DNA from: Firmicutes bacterium UBA6113
GTDB lineage: Bacteria; Bacillota; Clostridia; Tissierellales; Sedimentibacteraceae
Length of the DNA stretch: 64,000 bases
Assembly (NCBI GenBank): GCA_002422545.1
Contig: DIWF01000014.1
Location: forward strand, 37,140 to 101,139
Reading direction: 5' to 3'
The notes under the pieces are model-generated. The model made no database searches, was not told the origin of the DNA, and worked only from the letters and a program-made list of their open reading frames with translations. Shown in pieces: positions 43,646 through 52,752 of this stretch; position 1 is the first letter of the stretch, and every line of letters starts with the position of its first letter. The translations under genes were made by a program, and so were the position numbers.

Positions 43646-45007
43646 ATGAGTTTGTTGGATAGATTAGAAAAGCAAAAAATTGGAAGTGATAGTAACCAAG
43701 CTGAAGATAGTGCAACCGGTTTAAATACTGGCAATAAAATATATGTTGATGAATATGCTGATTTGAAAGAAAAAGTACATAAGCAGTTTATTGAAAATGT
43801 TAATCAGCAGGATATAAATTTATTCGATATAGAAGAAGATCAGGAAGAACAGCTTTTAAAAATAATGGAGTCTATAATAGAAGTCAGAGCCGCGAATATT
43901 TCTAGAACTGAACGCTCACGTTTATTAAAGGAAATATATGATGATGTAATGGGACTGGGTCCGCTGGAGCCACTGCTAAATGATTCGGAAATTACCGAGA
44001 TTATGGTCAATGGACCTTATCGTATATATGTAGAAAGAAAAGGAAAATTGGAGTTGTCAAATGTTGTATTCAGAGATAACAATCATGTGTTAAATGTGAT
44101 TAATAGAATTGTTACTTCTGTAGGAAGACGTATAGACGAAGCAAGTCCCATGGTTGATGCAAGGTTAAAGGATGGCTCTCGTTTTAATGCAGTCATACCT
44201 CCACTATCGTTAGTGGGTCCTACAATGACAATTCGTAAATTTTTTAAAAAACCCTTGACTGCTGCTGATTTGATTAAATTTAATTCTATTTCTCCTAAAA
44301 TGGTTTCTTTTTTGGAAGCATGCGTAAAGGGAAAATTAAACATTATAGTTTCAGGTGGAACTGGCAGCGGTAAGACAACATTGCTCAATGTTTTATCTAG
44401 TTGTATACCTAATAATGAACGTATAGTTACTATTGAGGATGCAGCAGAGCTGCAGTTAATGCAGGATCATGTGGTAACACTTGAAAGCAGACCTCCAAAT
44501 TTAGAGGGTGTAGGACAGGTCTCAATCAGGGATTTAGTTAGAAACTCATTACGTATGCGTCCAGACAGGATCATCGTAGGCGAAGTTCGTTCTGGAGAAA
44601 CACTGGATATGCTTCAGGCTATGAATACAGGGCATGACGGTTCACTGACAACAGCACATGCAAATTCTCCAAGAGAATTGATGTCACGTCTGGAAACTAT
44701 GGTATTGATGTCAGGCATGGATTTGCCGGTAAAAGCTATAAGGGAACAAATTCATTCCGCACTTGATATTGTTGTTCATCAACAACGCTTGAGGGATGGT
44801 TCGAGAAAAGTTGTCAATATAACCGAAGTAGTGGGAATGGAAGGAGATACTATTACATTACAAGATATTTATAATTATAAAATGGATGGCGTTGATAACT
44901 TTGGCAGGATAAAGGGAAACTTCGTTACTACCGGAATTCGTCCTAAATTTTTAGAAAAGCTAACAGCGAGCGGTATAATTATAAGGGATGATTGGTTCAT
45001 GAATTGA
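43646..45007 (+). CDS. tadA: TadA/CpaF-type secretion ATPase
   Basis: A 453-residue ATPase that drives pilus assembly. Walker A is VSGGTGSGKTTLLNVL, the His and Asp boxes have IVTIEDAAELQL and PDRIIVGEVRSGETLDML, and the linker LEPLLNDSEITEIMVNGP is typical of CpaF. The N-terminal 100 residues are an acidic helical extension. Length is normal and it is the only TadA here. The ATG follows GAGGCGGCGATT, a moderate site. Confidence 0.95.
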   Translation: MSLLDRLEKQKIGSDSNQAEDSATGLNTGNKIYVDEYADLKEKVHKQFIENVNQQDINLFDIEEDQEEQLLKIMESIIEVRAANISRTERSRLLKEIYDDVMGLGPLEPLLNDSEITEIMVNGPYRIYVERKGKLELSNVVFRDNNHVLNVINRIVTSVGRRIDEASPMVDARLKDGSRFNAVIPPLSLVGPTMTIRKFFKKPLTAADLIKFNSISPKMVSFLEACVKGKLNIIVSGGTGSGKTTLLNVLSSCIPNNERIVTIEDAAELQLMQDHVVTLESRPPNLEGVGQVSIRDLVRNSLRMRPDRIIVGEVRSGETLDMLQAMNTGHDGSLTTAHANSPRELMSRLETMVLMSGMDLPVKAIREQIHSALDIVVHQQRLRDGSRKVVNITEVVGMEGDTITLQDIYNYKMDGVDNFGRIKGNFVTTGIRPKFLEKLTASGIIIRDDWFMN

Positions 45008-45016
45008 GGTGAAGGT

Positions 45017-45964
45017 ATGCAAATTGTTTTAATATCTATTTTTGCTGCACTTTTAGTATATCTGCTGATAAATATAATATATTCGTCAACAGGTAAAGAA
45101 AAAGTCAGAAAAAGGGTTGAACTATATTTTAAAGAAAATAGAGCTGAGGATGTACAGGAACAGTTCATAAGGGAAAAAAACCAAGAAGAGCAGAAAAAAA
45201 GAAAAGACAAGATGAAGTTGATAAGCAAGGATTTTGGTAATTATATCGCATCCTCAGGTATCAAACTTACAGCAAACGAGTTTATATACATGTGGACAGG
45301 GTTAACCTTGGTACCCATGATAGTAGTTGTTCTTCTTGGAGGAGAACTATTGACTGCTTCTGCAGTTGCTATAATTGGATTTGCAATTCCTCCTATTCTA
45401 ATTGGAAGATCCAGAAAAAAAAGAGCTGAGCTTTTCAACAAACAATTGAGTGAAGCTTTAATCATGATGGGCAACAGCATAAAGGGTGGTTTTACATTCA
45501 TGCAATCAATGGAAAGCATATCAACAGAAATGCAGCCTCCTATCTCATCTGAATTCGCAAAGGTATTAAGAGAAGTACATTACGGAGTGAGTCAGGAAGA
45601 AGCGCTTAAACACATGGTTGAACGAACACAGAACCGTGATTTAGAATTATTGGTATCTGCAGTTGTAACATCCACACAAGTAGGCAGTAATTTAACAGAC
45701 ATTCTTGATACAATATCGGTGACTATAAGAGATCGTATAAAAATGAAGCAGGATATCAATACTTTGACAGCACAGGGAAGGATATCCGGAATTATAATCG
45801 GTTCATTGCCTGTTGTTTTAATACTCGCTCTAATGATTATAAACCCTGAATATTATGAAGGTTTTTTTGATGCCACAATAGGAAAAGTTTTAATTGTGTT
45901 GTCCATATTCATGGAGACTATTGGATTCTTAGTAATAAAAAAAATAATCAATATTAAAATGTGA
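45017..45964 (+). CDS. tadB: TadB-type inner membrane platform protein
   Basis: A 315-residue GspF-fold membrane protein with an N-terminal segment, a central helix pair and two C-terminal segments (ISGIIIGSLPVVLILALMII, VLIVLSIFMETIGFLVI). The GSNLTDILDTISVTIRDRIK region is conserved in TadB. It forms a platform with TadC on which TadA acts. The gene follows tadA after 9 bases (GAGGTGAAGGT site). Confidence 0.9.
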   Translation: MQIVLISIFAALLVYLLINIIYSSTGKEKVRKRVELYFKENRAEDVQEQFIREKNQEEQKKRKDKMKLISKDFGNYIASSGIKLTANEFIYMWTGLTLVPMIVVVLLGGELLTASAVAIIGFAIPPILIGRSRKKRAELFNKQLSEALIMMGNSIKGGFTFMQSMESISTEMQPPISSEFAKVLREVHYGVSQEEALKHMVERTQNRDLELLVSAVVTSTQVGSNLTDILDTISVTIRDRIKMKQDINTLTAQGRISGIIIGSLPVVLILALMIINPEYYEGFFDATIGKVLIVLSIFMETIGFLVIKKIINIKM

Positions 45965-45971
45965 GGTGTGT

Positions 45972-46895
45972 ATGGCTGCATATATTTCTGCATTAATTGG
46001 AATTATTGTGTTTTGCCTAATAATTATAGCTCTTCAAGGCTATGGTATTGTAAATGATACTATAAGTGAAAGACTTGCGAAGACAGCTGCTGTTCATACT
46101 GAGATCGTTGCAGATGAAGAGATGGAGAAGCCATTAAATGAACGTTTTATCAAGCCCATATTGTCTTATTTGACTAGAATAGTGAGCAAGTTTTTACCTT
46201 CGGATAACGACAATAAAAAATCAGAGGAACTTAGAAAGAAACTTCGTCAAGCCGGAATTACGATATTGATAAGCGAATATACCGCAATCAGGCTTGTTGC
46301 CATTATTGGTATTGCTGCTGCATTTTTTCTTGTTGGAATTTTTTTAAAACAAAGCAATCTGATAAAACTATTGATGCCTATCTTTGGTGCATATGCAGCA
46401 TTTGCTGTTCTGAGATTTGATTTGGAAAGCAGGATAACTAAGAGACGAGAATTAATTGAAAGGCAAATGCCTGATGTATTCGATATGATAAGCGTAAATG
46501 TGGAGGCAGGTCTTGGCTTTGAACAAGCAATTCTGCATGTTATGAAACACTTTGAAGGTCCGCTGATAGATGAACTTACAATTACATACAGAGAAATGTC
46601 CATGGGAAGAAGCAGAAGAGATGCATTACAGGGGTTAGGAGAACGATGTGATATCGATGACATGAAGACATTTACAGGAGCTGTCATACAAGCAGGGAAA
46701 ATGGGTATATCCTTAAAAAATGTTTTACGAGCACAGGCTGCAGCCATCAGGCAAAACAGAAAAGCTAAAGTTGAAGAAAAAGCAATGAAAATTTCTGTAA
46801 AAATGTTATTACCTATGGTTATGTTTATTTTTCCGGTAATTTTCATTGTGTTGATGGGACCAGCAGTTATTAGGATTATGGAGGTGTTTAAGTAG
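45972..46895 (+). CDS. tadC: TadC-type inner membrane platform protein
   Basis: A 307-residue GspF-fold partner of TadB: RQMPDVFDMISVNVEAGLGF is a typical TadC motif, and two C-terminal helices (LLPMVMFIFPVIFIVLMGP) close the protein. ATG 45972 is preferred over the in-frame GTG at 45966 because GAGGTGTGT precedes it. An unrelated long antisense frame overlaps it and was rejected. Confidence 0.9.
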   Translation: MAAYISALIGIIVFCLIIIALQGYGIVNDTISERLAKTAAVHTEIVADEEMEKPLNERFIKPILSYLTRIVSKFLPSDNDNKKSEELRKKLRQAGITILISEYTAIRLVAIIGIAAAFFLVGIFLKQSNLIKLLMPIFGAYAAFAVLRFDLESRITKRRELIERQMPDVFDMISVNVEAGLGFEQAILHVMKHFEGPLIDELTITYREMSMGRSRRDALQGLGERCDIDDMKTFTGAVIQAGKMGISLKNVLRAQAAAIRQNRKAKVEEKAMKISVKMLLPMVMFIFPVIFIVLMGPAVIRIMEVFK

Positions 46896-46898
46896 GAT

Positions 46899-47228
46899 AT
46901 GAGATTATTAAATAATAATAAATTAATAGCAAGTAGTGTTAAAGTTGCAAATTCATATATTACTAGATTGGTGGGTTTGTTAGACAGGAAAAATATAGAT
47001 GAAAATGAAGGGCTTTTATTGATAAGATGTTCTTCAATCCATTGTTTTTTTATGAGATTTACAATTGACACAGTTTATTTGTCAAAAGATATGGAAGTGC
47101 TTTACAAAGAAACAATAAAGCCATGGAAAATAGGTAAGTTTGTGAAGAATACATATAATATATTGGAACTTAAAGAAGGTAAATCTAAAGAAATAACCGT
47201 GGGGGATATACTTTATTTCGTAGAATAA
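46899..47228 (+). CDS. DUF192 family protein
   Basis: A 109-residue protein of DUF192 type: VANSYITRLVGLLDRKNIDENEGLLLI, then IHCFFMRFTIDTVYLS and EITVGDILYF. Function is unknown. It is only 3 bases after tadC, so it is probably made with the pilus proteins; DUF192 genes do occur next to tadC in other Firmicutes (from memory). It has no signal peptide here. Confidence 0.8.
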   Translation: MRLLNNNKLIASSVKVANSYITRLVGLLDRKNIDENEGLLLIRCSSIHCFFMRFTIDTVYLSKDMEVLYKETIKPWKIGKFVKNTYNILELKEGKSKEITVGDILYFVE

Positions 47229-47349
47229 AGTATATTATACATTTAATTTAGAATTGTTTAATTGTAATAATTTGGTCTCCTGAAGTAATCTGTCGAGGCT
47301 AAGTCTAGGTTGATTCAACAAGCAAAAATGATAAGAGTTCAATTCAGGG

Positions 47350-47386
47350 TTAAATGGTGTATTCATTTGTTGAATACACCATTTAA
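47350..47386 (+). terminator. Perfect 16-bp hairpin after the Tad operon
   Basis: TTAAATGGTGTATTCA, a TTTGT loop and its exact complement. No long U-tract follows. It may end or stabilise the tad transcript. The 278-base gap otherwise holds only the promoter below. Confidence 0.6.
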
Positions 47387-47447
47387 ATTATAGCAACCAT
47401 TTCTTAGATTTAAATTGGAAGCAGCAAAAGAAATTTCTGTTGTATCA

Positions 47448-47476
47448 TTGTATTTAGTGAATAAGTATTGTATAAT
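47448..47476 (+). promoter_or_regulatory. Predicted promoter of the coiled-coil gene
   Basis: TTGTAT (47448-47453), a 17-base spacer and TATAAT (47471-47476), located 30 bases before the start codon. Confidence 0.5.
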
Positions 47477-47506
47477 ATTGGCATTACAAAACTCTGGAGG
47501 ATTTAA

Positions 47507-48571
47507 ATGAAAGAAAATGACAATAAAAATATAGTAGGTATGATTCGTGACAAAACTGAAGAAGCTGATTTAAACAGTGTTTTAAAAAGTACATTTGGCG
47601 GATATACAAAACAATCTGTTCATGAGTATTTGACTATATTGCGCAAGCAGCAGCAAACATCGCAGGAAACATTTTCGAGAAACCTCCAAACTTTATTTGA
47701 AGAAAAAGAAACTATAAAAAAAAGCAACGAAACTATATTAGCCCGCTACAACAAACTGTCAGCCGAATATGAGAATTTATCGGAATCATTGAAGAACATT
47801 AAGATAGAAGATTCAGAATACTCAGCTCAGACAGTTATAACGCTTAAAAACAGCATATTATCATTGGAAGAGGAAGTAAAGAAATACAACAGAGAGAGAA
47901 AAGCTCTGGAAAATGAAATAGAACGTCGGAATGATGAAATAAATAATCTGCAAATAAAGCTTGAGCATTCAATGCAGGAGACAGAAGCTCATAAAGCAAT
48001 GCTTAAGGCTGAAAAATCAGAAACTAAAAAACAACGGGATACTGTTGCCGATTTGTCACGTCTGTTGGAGGAAGAAAAAAACGAAGTAAAATACTTAAGA
48101 AGTACAATGACAGATGGAAAGTTTGCTGATTTAAATTCAAAAATTGGCGAACTGAGCGCTCAGCTTGCGGCGATGACAGAAATCATTAAAAAGCAGAATC
48201 TTGAAAATGATTTGAAAGAAAAGACAATTGAAACACTGAATGATGAAATTGCATTGTTGAAGCAAAAATTAAGCACCATGAACAATTCGCTGCAATCATC
48301 TAACAAACAAAATGACAAACTGCTTGTGGCTAATGAAGCTTTGAAATGCAAGCTGCAGGAAGAATATAAAAAGTCAATAGATTTGATCAATGAAAATTCA
48401 AATATTGCAATAGAAAGACTTATTGCTCAGAAAAATCTAAGCACTGCTGAAGCAAAAATTACTTCTTTGGAAATGCAGCTGCTTAAACAAAAAAAATCTG
48501 AAGATATAATAATATTGCATGATAAAATTGAAGAAAATATATCAAAGAAAGATTTTGCAGGTAATGTTTAA
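47507..48571 (+). CDS. DivIVA-like coiled-coil protein, 354 aa
   Basis: The first 50 residues contain STFGGYTKQSVHEYLTILRK, which resembles the DivIVA N-terminal membrane-binding motif (a G-Y then a hydrophobic helix). From about residue 60 to 345 the protein is one long, charged coiled coil with Glu/Lys/Leu repeats and no membrane segment. Such proteins mark curved membrane or poles and organise cell growth or pilus placement. The start follows CTGGAGGATTTAA. The family assignment is tentative. Confidence 0.6.
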   Translation: MKENDNKNIVGMIRDKTEEADLNSVLKSTFGGYTKQSVHEYLTILRKQQQTSQETFSRNLQTLFEEKETIKKSNETILARYNKLSAEYENLSESLKNIKIEDSEYSAQTVITLKNSILSLEEEVKKYNRERKALENEIERRNDEINNLQIKLEHSMQETEAHKAMLKAEKSETKKQRDTVADLSRLLEEEKNEVKYLRSTMTDGKFADLNSKIGELSAQLAAMTEIIKKQNLENDLKEKTIETLNDEIALLKQKLSTMNNSLQSSNKQNDKLLVANEALKCKLQEEYKKSIDLINENSNIAIERLIAQKNLSTAEAKITSLEMQLLKQKKSEDIIILHDKIEENISKKDFAGNV

Positions 48572-48604
48572 TTTTATTTATAAATACTAAAAAGGTGAAT
48601 AAAA

Positions 48605-48633
48605 TTGACAATCCCTCATTTTAGTGCTAAGAT
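48605..48633 (+). promoter_or_regulatory. Predicted promoter of kal
   Basis: TTGACA (48605-48610), a 17-base spacer and TAAGAT (48628-48633), 51 bases before kal. Confidence 0.5.
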
Positions 48634-48683
48634 ATTGTTGTCACGGGGCAAAGTGACTAGAGCAAAAAATTTGGAGGGTACAA

Positions 48684-49064
48684 ATGAAATCATTAATTAG
48701 ATTGAGAATGAGCGCACACGATGCTCATTACGGCGGAGAATTGGTGGATGGAGCCAGAATGCTGGGACTGTTCGGAGATGTTGCAACAGAACTTTTAATC
48801 TTGAACGACGGAGACGAAGGTTTGTTTTGCGCATATGACAATGTAGAATTCCTGGCACCTGTTTATGCAGGAGATTACATCGAAGCTGAGGGAGAAATAA
48901 TCTCTGTGGGCAATTCTTCAAGAAAAATGAAATTTGAAGCAAGAAAAGTTATAGTTCCAAGAAAAGACATAAACGATTCTGCTTGTGACTTTTTGGAAGA
49001 ACCAATAATTGTTTGCAGAGCTACAGGTACTTGTGTGGTTCCAAAAGACAAACAAAGAAAATAA
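48684..49064 (+). CDS. kal: 3-Aminobutyryl-CoA ammonia-lyase (lysine fermentation)
   Basis: A 126-residue hotdog-fold enzyme that releases ammonia from L-3-aminobutyryl-CoA to give crotonyl-CoA, the last deamination of anaerobic lysine fermentation. The sequence (LIRLRMSAHDAHYGGELVDG, GDVATELLILNDGDEGLF, EARKVIVPRKDINDSA) matches my memory of known Kal proteins closely. Kal is normally encoded with kamA, kamDE, kdd and kce; none is in this window, so here it is isolated between two pilus systems. It has its own promoter and terminator. The ATG follows TTGGAGGGTACAA. Confidence 0.85.
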   Translation: MKSLIRLRMSAHDAHYGGELVDGARMLGLFGDVATELLILNDGDEGLFCAYDNVEFLAPVYAGDYIEAEGEIISVGNSSRKMKFEARKVIVPRKDINDSACDFLEEPIIVCRATGTCVVPKDKQRK

Positions 49065-49083
49065 TTAACAAAAAAATTTCCTT

Positions 49084-49115
49084 AGGACGTTGGTTATACA
49101 ACCATCGTCCTTTTT
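49084..49115 (+). terminator. Intrinsic terminator of kal
   Basis: An 11-bp stem with one mismatch (AGGACGTTGGT with ACCATCGTCCT) and a six-base loop is followed by TTTT. Confidence 0.8.
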
Positions 49116-49325
49116 GTGTTAAATTTCTTTTAAGTTAATTTTATAATTACATTAAATTATGTATATACATTTATATATTTCTTTAAATTAATATTAAGAT
49201 GTGTAAATATAATAGATAAATTTTTAACAATAAAATCATTTACAAAAACATACTTGGTAATTATAATTTATATACACTGCAGAAAGTTATATTTAATAGA
49301 TAATATAAAATTAAAAGGGAATTGT

Positions 49326-51002
49326 ATGAATAAGAATTCATCAAGACTTGGAGAACTTCTTCTTTCAAATAATGAAATTACCTTGGAGCAGCTGGAGGCT
49401 GCATTGGATGAACAAGCTTCATCCCATGAAAAACTGGGCAGTATATTGATTAAAAAAGGATACGCCTCTGAAGTGGATGTTTTGAGATATTTGTCTTCTC
49501 AGACTGGCATCAAAATAATCAATTTGGACAACTTGGCAGTCAATAAGGATGCAGCAAGAATTATATCTGAAAAGCTTGCAAGGAGGACTAATTCAATACC
49601 TGTTCAATTTTCAGATAGTAAGCTCCTCGTTGCAATGATGGATCCTTTAAACATCTTTGATATTGAAGACATAGAGCTTGAGGCAGGAATGAAGGTTGAA
49701 GCTTCATTTGCTTTAAAATCACAAATCACTGAAGCTATTGATAAATTCATGAGCAGCAGAAACACTGAAATTGCCGCCAGAGAAATTACCAGTGATTTAT
49801 CTGCTGAAATTGAATCAACTAGTGATAAACCAGAAGATGAATATATAAATAATTCTCCGGTTGTCAGGCTTGTGAATTCTCTCATAGAGCAGGCACTTAA
49901 AATGGAGGCAAGCGACATACATATTGAACCTTTAGTTGATAAAATAAGAGTTAGGTTCAGAATTGACGGAGAACTTCATGAGACACTTGAAATCCCGATT
50001 AAATCACATTCTGCCATTGTAACAAGGATAAAAGTTATGGCAGGAATGAACATTGCTGAAAAAAGGCTGCCGCAGGATGGAAGGCTTGAGATGAACGTAG
50101 ACTCTGCATCAATCGATATGAGAATTTCAGTGCTGCCTACAGTGTACGGAGAGAAAATTGTTCTTAGGATTTTAAACAGAGGCAATTTTTTAAAGTCAAA
50201 GTATGAGCTTGGATTTACTGAAAAAAATTTAAGAAACTTTGATGCTATAATGGAATGCCCAAATGGGATCATTTTAATAGCAGGTCCTACGGGAAGCGGA
50301 AAAACCACAACCTTGTATGCATATTTAAATGAATTGAACAACATAAATAAAAACATAATAACTGTTGAAGATCCTGTTGAATACAAAATTCACGGCATCA
50401 ACCAGGTGCAATCCAATTCAAAAATAGGTCTTTCTTTTGCATCGGGACTAAGGTCTATTTTGAGGCAGGATCCGGATATTATCATGATTGGTGAAATCAG
50501 GGATGAAGAAACTGCTGAAATTGCAGTGAGAGCAGCAATAACAGGGCATCTTGTCATCAGCACAATCCATACAAATGATGCTCCTTCTGCTGTCATAAGG
50601 CTTGAAGATATGGGAATAAAGCCATTCCTTGTTGCTGCATCTCTAAGAGGAGTAATTTCACAGAGACTTGTGAAGAAAATCTGTACAAACTGCAAAGAAC
50701 AATACATGTCTAGCAGTTTTGAAAACAATTTGCTTGAACTTGAAAATAGCGTTACCTTGTACAAGGGAGCAGGATGCTCTAAATGCTATAATACAGGTTA
50801 CTCAGGGAGAATTGGAATTCACGAGGTTATGAAAGTAGAACAGAATATGAGAAACATAATTTACAAAGGCGGTTCTACGGATGAACTTTGTGAAGAAGCC
50901 GTAAAAAACGGCATGACAACATTAAAGGATAATTGCAGGCAGCTTGTGCTTGAAGGAATTACTTCTGTTGAGGAATATTCACAGGTGGTATACAGACTGT
51001 GA
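49326..51002 (+). CDS. pilB: Type IV pilus assembly ATPase PilB (GspE family)
   Basis: A 558-residue ATPase. The N-terminal MshEN domain (RLGELLLSNNEITLEQLEAA) may bind cyclic di-GMP, as in other MshEN proteins. The core has Walker A AGPTGSGKTTTLYAYL, the Asp box VEDPVEYKI and Walker B DPDIIMIGEIRDEETAE. A zinc site of four Cys (CTNCKEQ and CSKCYN) marks the extension ATPase. It is the first gene of the type IV pilus cluster. The start was set to ATG 49326 because AAAAGGGAATTGT precedes it; the long upstream open frame lacks a site. Confidence 0.92.
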   Translation: MNKNSSRLGELLLSNNEITLEQLEAALDEQASSHEKLGSILIKKGYASEVDVLRYLSSQTGIKIINLDNLAVNKDAARIISEKLARRTNSIPVQFSDSKLLVAMMDPLNIFDIEDIELEAGMKVEASFALKSQITEAIDKFMSSRNTEIAAREITSDLSAEIESTSDKPEDEYINNSPVVRLVNSLIEQALKMEASDIHIEPLVDKIRVRFRIDGELHETLEIPIKSHSAIVTRIKVMAGMNIAEKRLPQDGRLEMNVDSASIDMRISVLPTVYGEKIVLRILNRGNFLKSKYELGFTEKNLRNFDAIMECPNGIILIAGPTGSGKTTTLYAYLNELNNINKNIITVEDPVEYKIHGINQVQSNSKIGLSFASGLRSILRQDPDIIMIGEIRDEETAEIAVRAAITGHLVISTIHTNDAPSAVIRLEDMGIKPFLVAASLRGVISQRLVKKICTNCKEQYMSSSFENNLLELENSVTLYKGAGCSKCYNTGYSGRIGIHEVMKVEQNMRNIIYKGGSTDELCEEAVKNGMTTLKDNCRQLVLEGITSVEEYSQVVYRL

Positions 51003-51023
51003 TAGATGAAACTGGAGGAAGAA

Positions 51024-52235
51024 ATGACTTTGTACAAATGCAGGGTGTTCAACAGTTCCGGAGAAAGACATTCATTAAAAATTGATGGTTACTCCGAAGA
51101 TGACATCCTTGCTGAATTAAGAAAAAATAATTTTATAGTTTCTGATATAAAAAGGCACGTGAAACTGTCTGAAAGGAACCTGATACCGCAAAAATCAGGC
51201 AAAATAAAACTAAAGGAACTTTCCATGTTTTGCAGGCAGATGAATTCAATGCTTAAGTCAGGAATTACCATAGAGAAGTGCATTGAAATATTAAGCATTC
51301 AAACAGAAGATAAAAATTTCTGCACAGTGCTTAAAAATATGTACAAGAAGCTCCTGACAGGAAGCACATTTTCTGAAGCAGTTGAAAACAACAAAGAAGT
51401 ATTTCCTGCAATGTTTCTTTCAATGGTTCGCGCAGGTGAGTTAAGTGGAAATATTGAACTTGTAATGGGGCGGCTTGCTGTTCAATATGGAAAGGAATAC
51501 AAGACTGAAAGCAAAGTTAAATCTGCACTGACGTACCCTGTTGTTTTGACTGTTGTTGCAACTGTTATGGTCATATTTCTGCTTATATATGTAATGCCAA
51601 CTTTTGTGGATTTATACGAGAGCTCAGGAGTTGCTTTGCCTTATGTGACAAGGATAATGCTTAAGCTTAGCAGTGGGCTTCAAAATTACTGGCAGTTCAT
51701 TGCTATTACTATGTTAACTGTAGTCCTGCTTATCATCAGATTGATGAAAAATGAAAATGTAAGATATAAAATTGACAGCTTTAAGCTTATGCTTCCGCTG
51801 TACAAAGGCTTGAAGGTGAAACTGGCTGCATCCAGGTTTTCAAGAACATTGTCAACTCTGGTTGAAAGCGGCGTACCGCTTCTTTCCGGTCTTGAAGCTG
51901 TGTCTATGATTGTTGGAAATGAAAGTATTAAGAGGCTTATTTTGTGTGCAAGAGAGGATGTGAGAAAAGGATCCTCTCTTTCTTGTTCTATTGAAAATTA
52001 CAGCATCTTTCCACCAATGGTTCATAACATGATTAGAATAGGTGAGGAATCCGGAGAACTTGAAGATATTCTAAACAAGACTGCGGATTTTTATGATGAA
52101 GAAGTTGAAAATTCTATTCAGAAACTGGTTGCACTCATTGAGCCGGTTATGATTGTGTTGATGGCTGCGATAATTGGATTTATTATGCTGGCCATGATTA
52201 CTCCCATGTTTGACATGGTAAATACAGTACAATAA
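51024..52235 (+). CDS. pilC: Type IV pilus inner membrane protein PilC (GspF family)
   Basis: A 403-residue platform protein with two GspF domains (LSMFCRQMNSMLKSGITIEK and AASRFSRTLSTLVESGVPLL) and three membrane segments. It couples PilB to the pilin. The start was placed at ATG 51024 behind ACTGGAGGAAGAA; an in-frame ATG at 51006 contains that site. It follows pilB after 21 bases. Confidence 0.92.
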   Translation: MTLYKCRVFNSSGERHSLKIDGYSEDDILAELRKNNFIVSDIKRHVKLSERNLIPQKSGKIKLKELSMFCRQMNSMLKSGITIEKCIEILSIQTEDKNFCTVLKNMYKKLLTGSTFSEAVENNKEVFPAMFLSMVRAGELSGNIELVMGRLAVQYGKEYKTESKVKSALTYPVVLTVVATVMVIFLLIYVMPTFVDLYESSGVALPYVTRIMLKLSSGLQNYWQFIAITMLTVVLLIIRLMKNENVRYKIDSFKLMLPLYKGLKVKLAASRFSRTLSTLVESGVPLLSGLEAVSMIVGNESIKRLILCAREDVRKGSSLSCSIENYSIFPPMVHNMIRIGEESGELEDILNKTADFYDEEVENSIQKLVALIEPVMIVLMAAIIGFIMLAMITPMFDMVNTVQ

Positions 52236-52327
52236 TAAAGCCATAATTTTAGTCGAAATTAATTTTCCTGAGAAATATGCGCGCTATTTAATGAAGGAAT
52301 ATTAATAATAAAATAAGGAGAGCTTTT

Positions 52328-52717
52328 ATGAAGAGAAAGAACGAAAAAGGTTTCACACTTGTGGAACTGATTGTTGTAATGGCTGTTCTTGCGGTAATTT
52401 CTGCAATTGCAGTACCGAGGTTTTTAGGCGTGCAGGAAGATGCAAAACTTGAAGCTGATTATGCTACAGCAGCAATGCTGGGTAAGGCAGCTGAGTTGTA
52501 CTTGGTTAATGATGAGAATACGACTGAAGAATTAGATGCTGCTGCATCCGCTGTTGTGTTGCAAGATTTGTTGAAAACAACAAAGATTGATTTTGTATCT
52601 AAAGATTTTGATGGAAATGAAGGCTTAATAGATTTTGAAGAGGGAACTAATGGGGAAGTAATTGTAAGTGCACCAATAGGTGCAGCCACAGAAGTAACAC
52701 AAATGTATCCAAAATAA
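52328..52717 (+). CDS. pilA: Type IV pilin PilA
   Basis: A 129-residue type IVa prepilin. The leader MKRKNEKG is followed by FTLVELIVVMAVLAVISAIA, so cleavage falls after G8 and Phe is N-methylated. The globular part is small and acidic, without a Cys pair. Its short size suits a clostridial major pilin. It stands alone with a strong AAGGAGAGC site, followed by a 346-base gap filled with repeats. Confidence 0.9.
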   Translation: MKRKNEKGFTLVELIVVMAVLAVISAIAVPRFLGVQEDAKLEADYATAAMLGKAAELYLVNDENTTEELDAAASAVVLQDLLKTTKIDFVSKDFDGNEGLIDFEEGTNGEVIVSAPIGAATEVTQMYPK

Positions 52718-52752
52718 TAATATATTATTTAATAATTTTTGATTGCATAATC

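Noticed and set aside
46247..47071. 274-residue antisense open frame across tadC and the DUF192 gene
   Set aside because: It is opposite to two clear genes in the Tad operon, has no ribosome site or recognisable domain, and is explained by codon bias in the opposite strand.
48571..48683. Riboswitch or small gene before kal
   Set aside because: The stretch holds a promoter and a ribosome site; I could not build a convincing conserved RNA fold, and every short frame lacks a start signal.
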